Below are positions 63,114 through 64,000 of a stretch of 64,000 nucleotides of DNA, in pieces (positions within the stretch are counted from its first letter, which is position 1; each line of letters begins with the position of its first letter). The stretch comes from Haemonchus contortus (lineage: Eukaryota; Nematoda; Chromadorea; Rhabditida; Trichostrongylidae): the NCBI GenBank assembly GCA_000469685.2, contig LS997567.1, positions 42,714,775-42,778,774 on the forward strand. Direction: 5' to 3'. A program made the translations under genes and the position numbers. The notes under the pieces were generated by a model. That model was not told the origin of the DNA. It saw nothing but the letters and a program-made list of their open reading frames with translations, and did no database searches.

Positions 63114-64000
63114 GTGGGATTTCATTTCAATCATTGCTAGGATGTTCACCGGAGAAGAATGCGATTTTGTTTCACAACAATTAAAGCTGAAGAGGAGTGA
63201 TCGACTTGCTCGGAATGCGCCGCGCATTCCACCCTCATCTGCAATTGTAGGAGAGGTTGAATGTGTATCAAATCTACACAGTTAGACTGCTTTCGTAGTC
63301 CGCCGGGGTGCCGGCGTGCCGGCCGAGGTAGTGCTAGGAGGGAGGAGGGAGGCAGACGGTCGGTCAACGCGGTCGCGTCGCGCCCAAGCCCCTTCGTAGG
63401 GCTGAAACAAAAAAAAAACAAGACCAACATTCATTTGTACAAGCCCCTGGTTGTTTTGGTTTTTGGTCTTGTTTTTCTTTGTTTTCAGCCCTTCGAAGGG
63501 GCTTGGGCGCGACGCGACCGCGTCGACCGACAGTCTGCTTTCCTCCCCCCCCCCCTAGCACTACCTCGGCTGGCACGCCGGCGGACTATGAAAGCAGCCT
63601 TACTCGTAAAGGCAGGCTAACGTCAGGACCGTAAGAGGGTTCAAATACCGTAGTGTCAGACAAATGGAAAAAGCTTTGAAAATATTTGAAGCCTTTCAAT
63701 CAGCGCAAAAAAGTCTAAAAATGAATTGGAAAGATGAATGGCTTGCCGTAACTAGCGAGCTTACCCCGTTCCTCGAATTGTGTGAATTTTAACTGCCACC
63801 GGCGTCATCGGAGCCCACCCACTGCGAAAGGTTCGAATATGCAATTTGAGAAGGAGGGTAAAAGGTCTTTTTGGGATTCCGAGGTGGGCTACCTATGTGG
63901 TTTGCAAGACCTTTCAAGATATGTAAGGGCTACACCTGAACTAGACTGAGGTCCAAAGGTCGTTCGAACGGGGTGAGTCCCAAATATTTTTTGGATTACA
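63114..64000. other. Intron of the aminopeptidase-like gene with repeats
   Basis: After the donor at 63114 there is a SINE scrap (about 63212-63262, gcgcattccaccctcatctg, reverse) and then the foldback MITE at 63285-63599. From 63600 to the end the sequence is stop-rich and no further exon was recognised. Confidence 0.55.
63285..63599. mobile_element. GC-rich foldback MITE with TTA target duplication
   Basis: Arms of about 140 bp, nearly perfect: GACTGCTTTCGTAGTCCGCC on the left, inverse GGCGGACTATGAAAGCAGCC on the right. Both arms hold gaggtagtgctagg, ggtcgcgtcgcgcccaagcc and cttcg.agggctgaaa. TTA lies on both sides (63282-63284 and 63600-63602). The right arm has a poly(C) run matching the left arm's interrupted G-rich run (ggagggaggaggg). 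The ORFs on both strands inside it are mirror images and not genes. Confidence 0.9.

Noticed and set aside
63146..63620. Overlapping ORFs of 94, 119 and 70 aa on both strands
   Set aside because: They are mirror-image products of the foldback element arms.
1..64000. CRISPR arrays, bacterial operons, rRNA, integrated virus
   Set aside because: No regularly spaced repeats, rRNA cores or viral replication or capsid motifs were seen; gene structure is eukaryotic throughout.

Overview
This is eukaryotic DNA and reads as a parasitic (strongylid, hookworm-like) nematode genome. The genes have many short exons, acceptors of the TTTCAG type and introns from about 48 bp to over 2 kb. The best protein matches are metazoan or nematode families. 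The spaces between exons hold tRNA-derived SINEs, mariner, LINE debris and GC-rich foldback elements. The organism is inferred from style; no species marker was seen.

Four protein-coding genes can be rebuilt exon by exon with consistent reading phase. (1) 805-9878, + strand: a UDP-glucuronosyltransferase (UGT) family member of about 622 aa with signal peptide and C-terminal membrane anchor. The residues that normally hold the catalytic His and the UDP-sugar are replaced, so it looks like a pseudoenzyme. (2) 12171-17894, - strand: a complete 18-exon, 824-codon SUCO/Slp1-type SUN-domain protein of the ER/nuclear envelope, convergent with gene 1. (3) 51469-57612, - strand: nine exons of a plasma-membrane type Na+/H+ exchanger (SLC9/NHX); the cytoplasmic tail and stop were not found. 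(4) 60788-63113, + strand, running off the right edge: the first six exons of a divergent M1 aminopeptidase-like type II membrane protein, divergent from gene 3.

Between 18 and 51 kb no complete gene could be built. That stretch contains a LINE C-terminal remnant (25.5 kb), SINEs, GC-rich repeat blocks (22.7, 33.5, 38.7-39.2 kb), and a few isolated exon-like ORFs with good splice signals (22.2, 40.9 and 46.4 kb) that I cannot name.

Mobile and repeat content is the most distinctive part. A mariner copy (2702-3954) with exact terminal inverted repeats sits inside a SINE, flanked by a TA duplication. At least four GC-rich foldback elements share the end GGCTGCTTTCA; three carry exact 3-bp target duplications (AAT, CTT, TTA). 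Three further dispersed families recur, several copies lying in introns of the genes above. I saw no CRISPR array, rRNA or convincing stand-alone tRNA gene, and no clear new multi-gene system. The pseudoenzyme-like UGT and the foldback family are the best leads.
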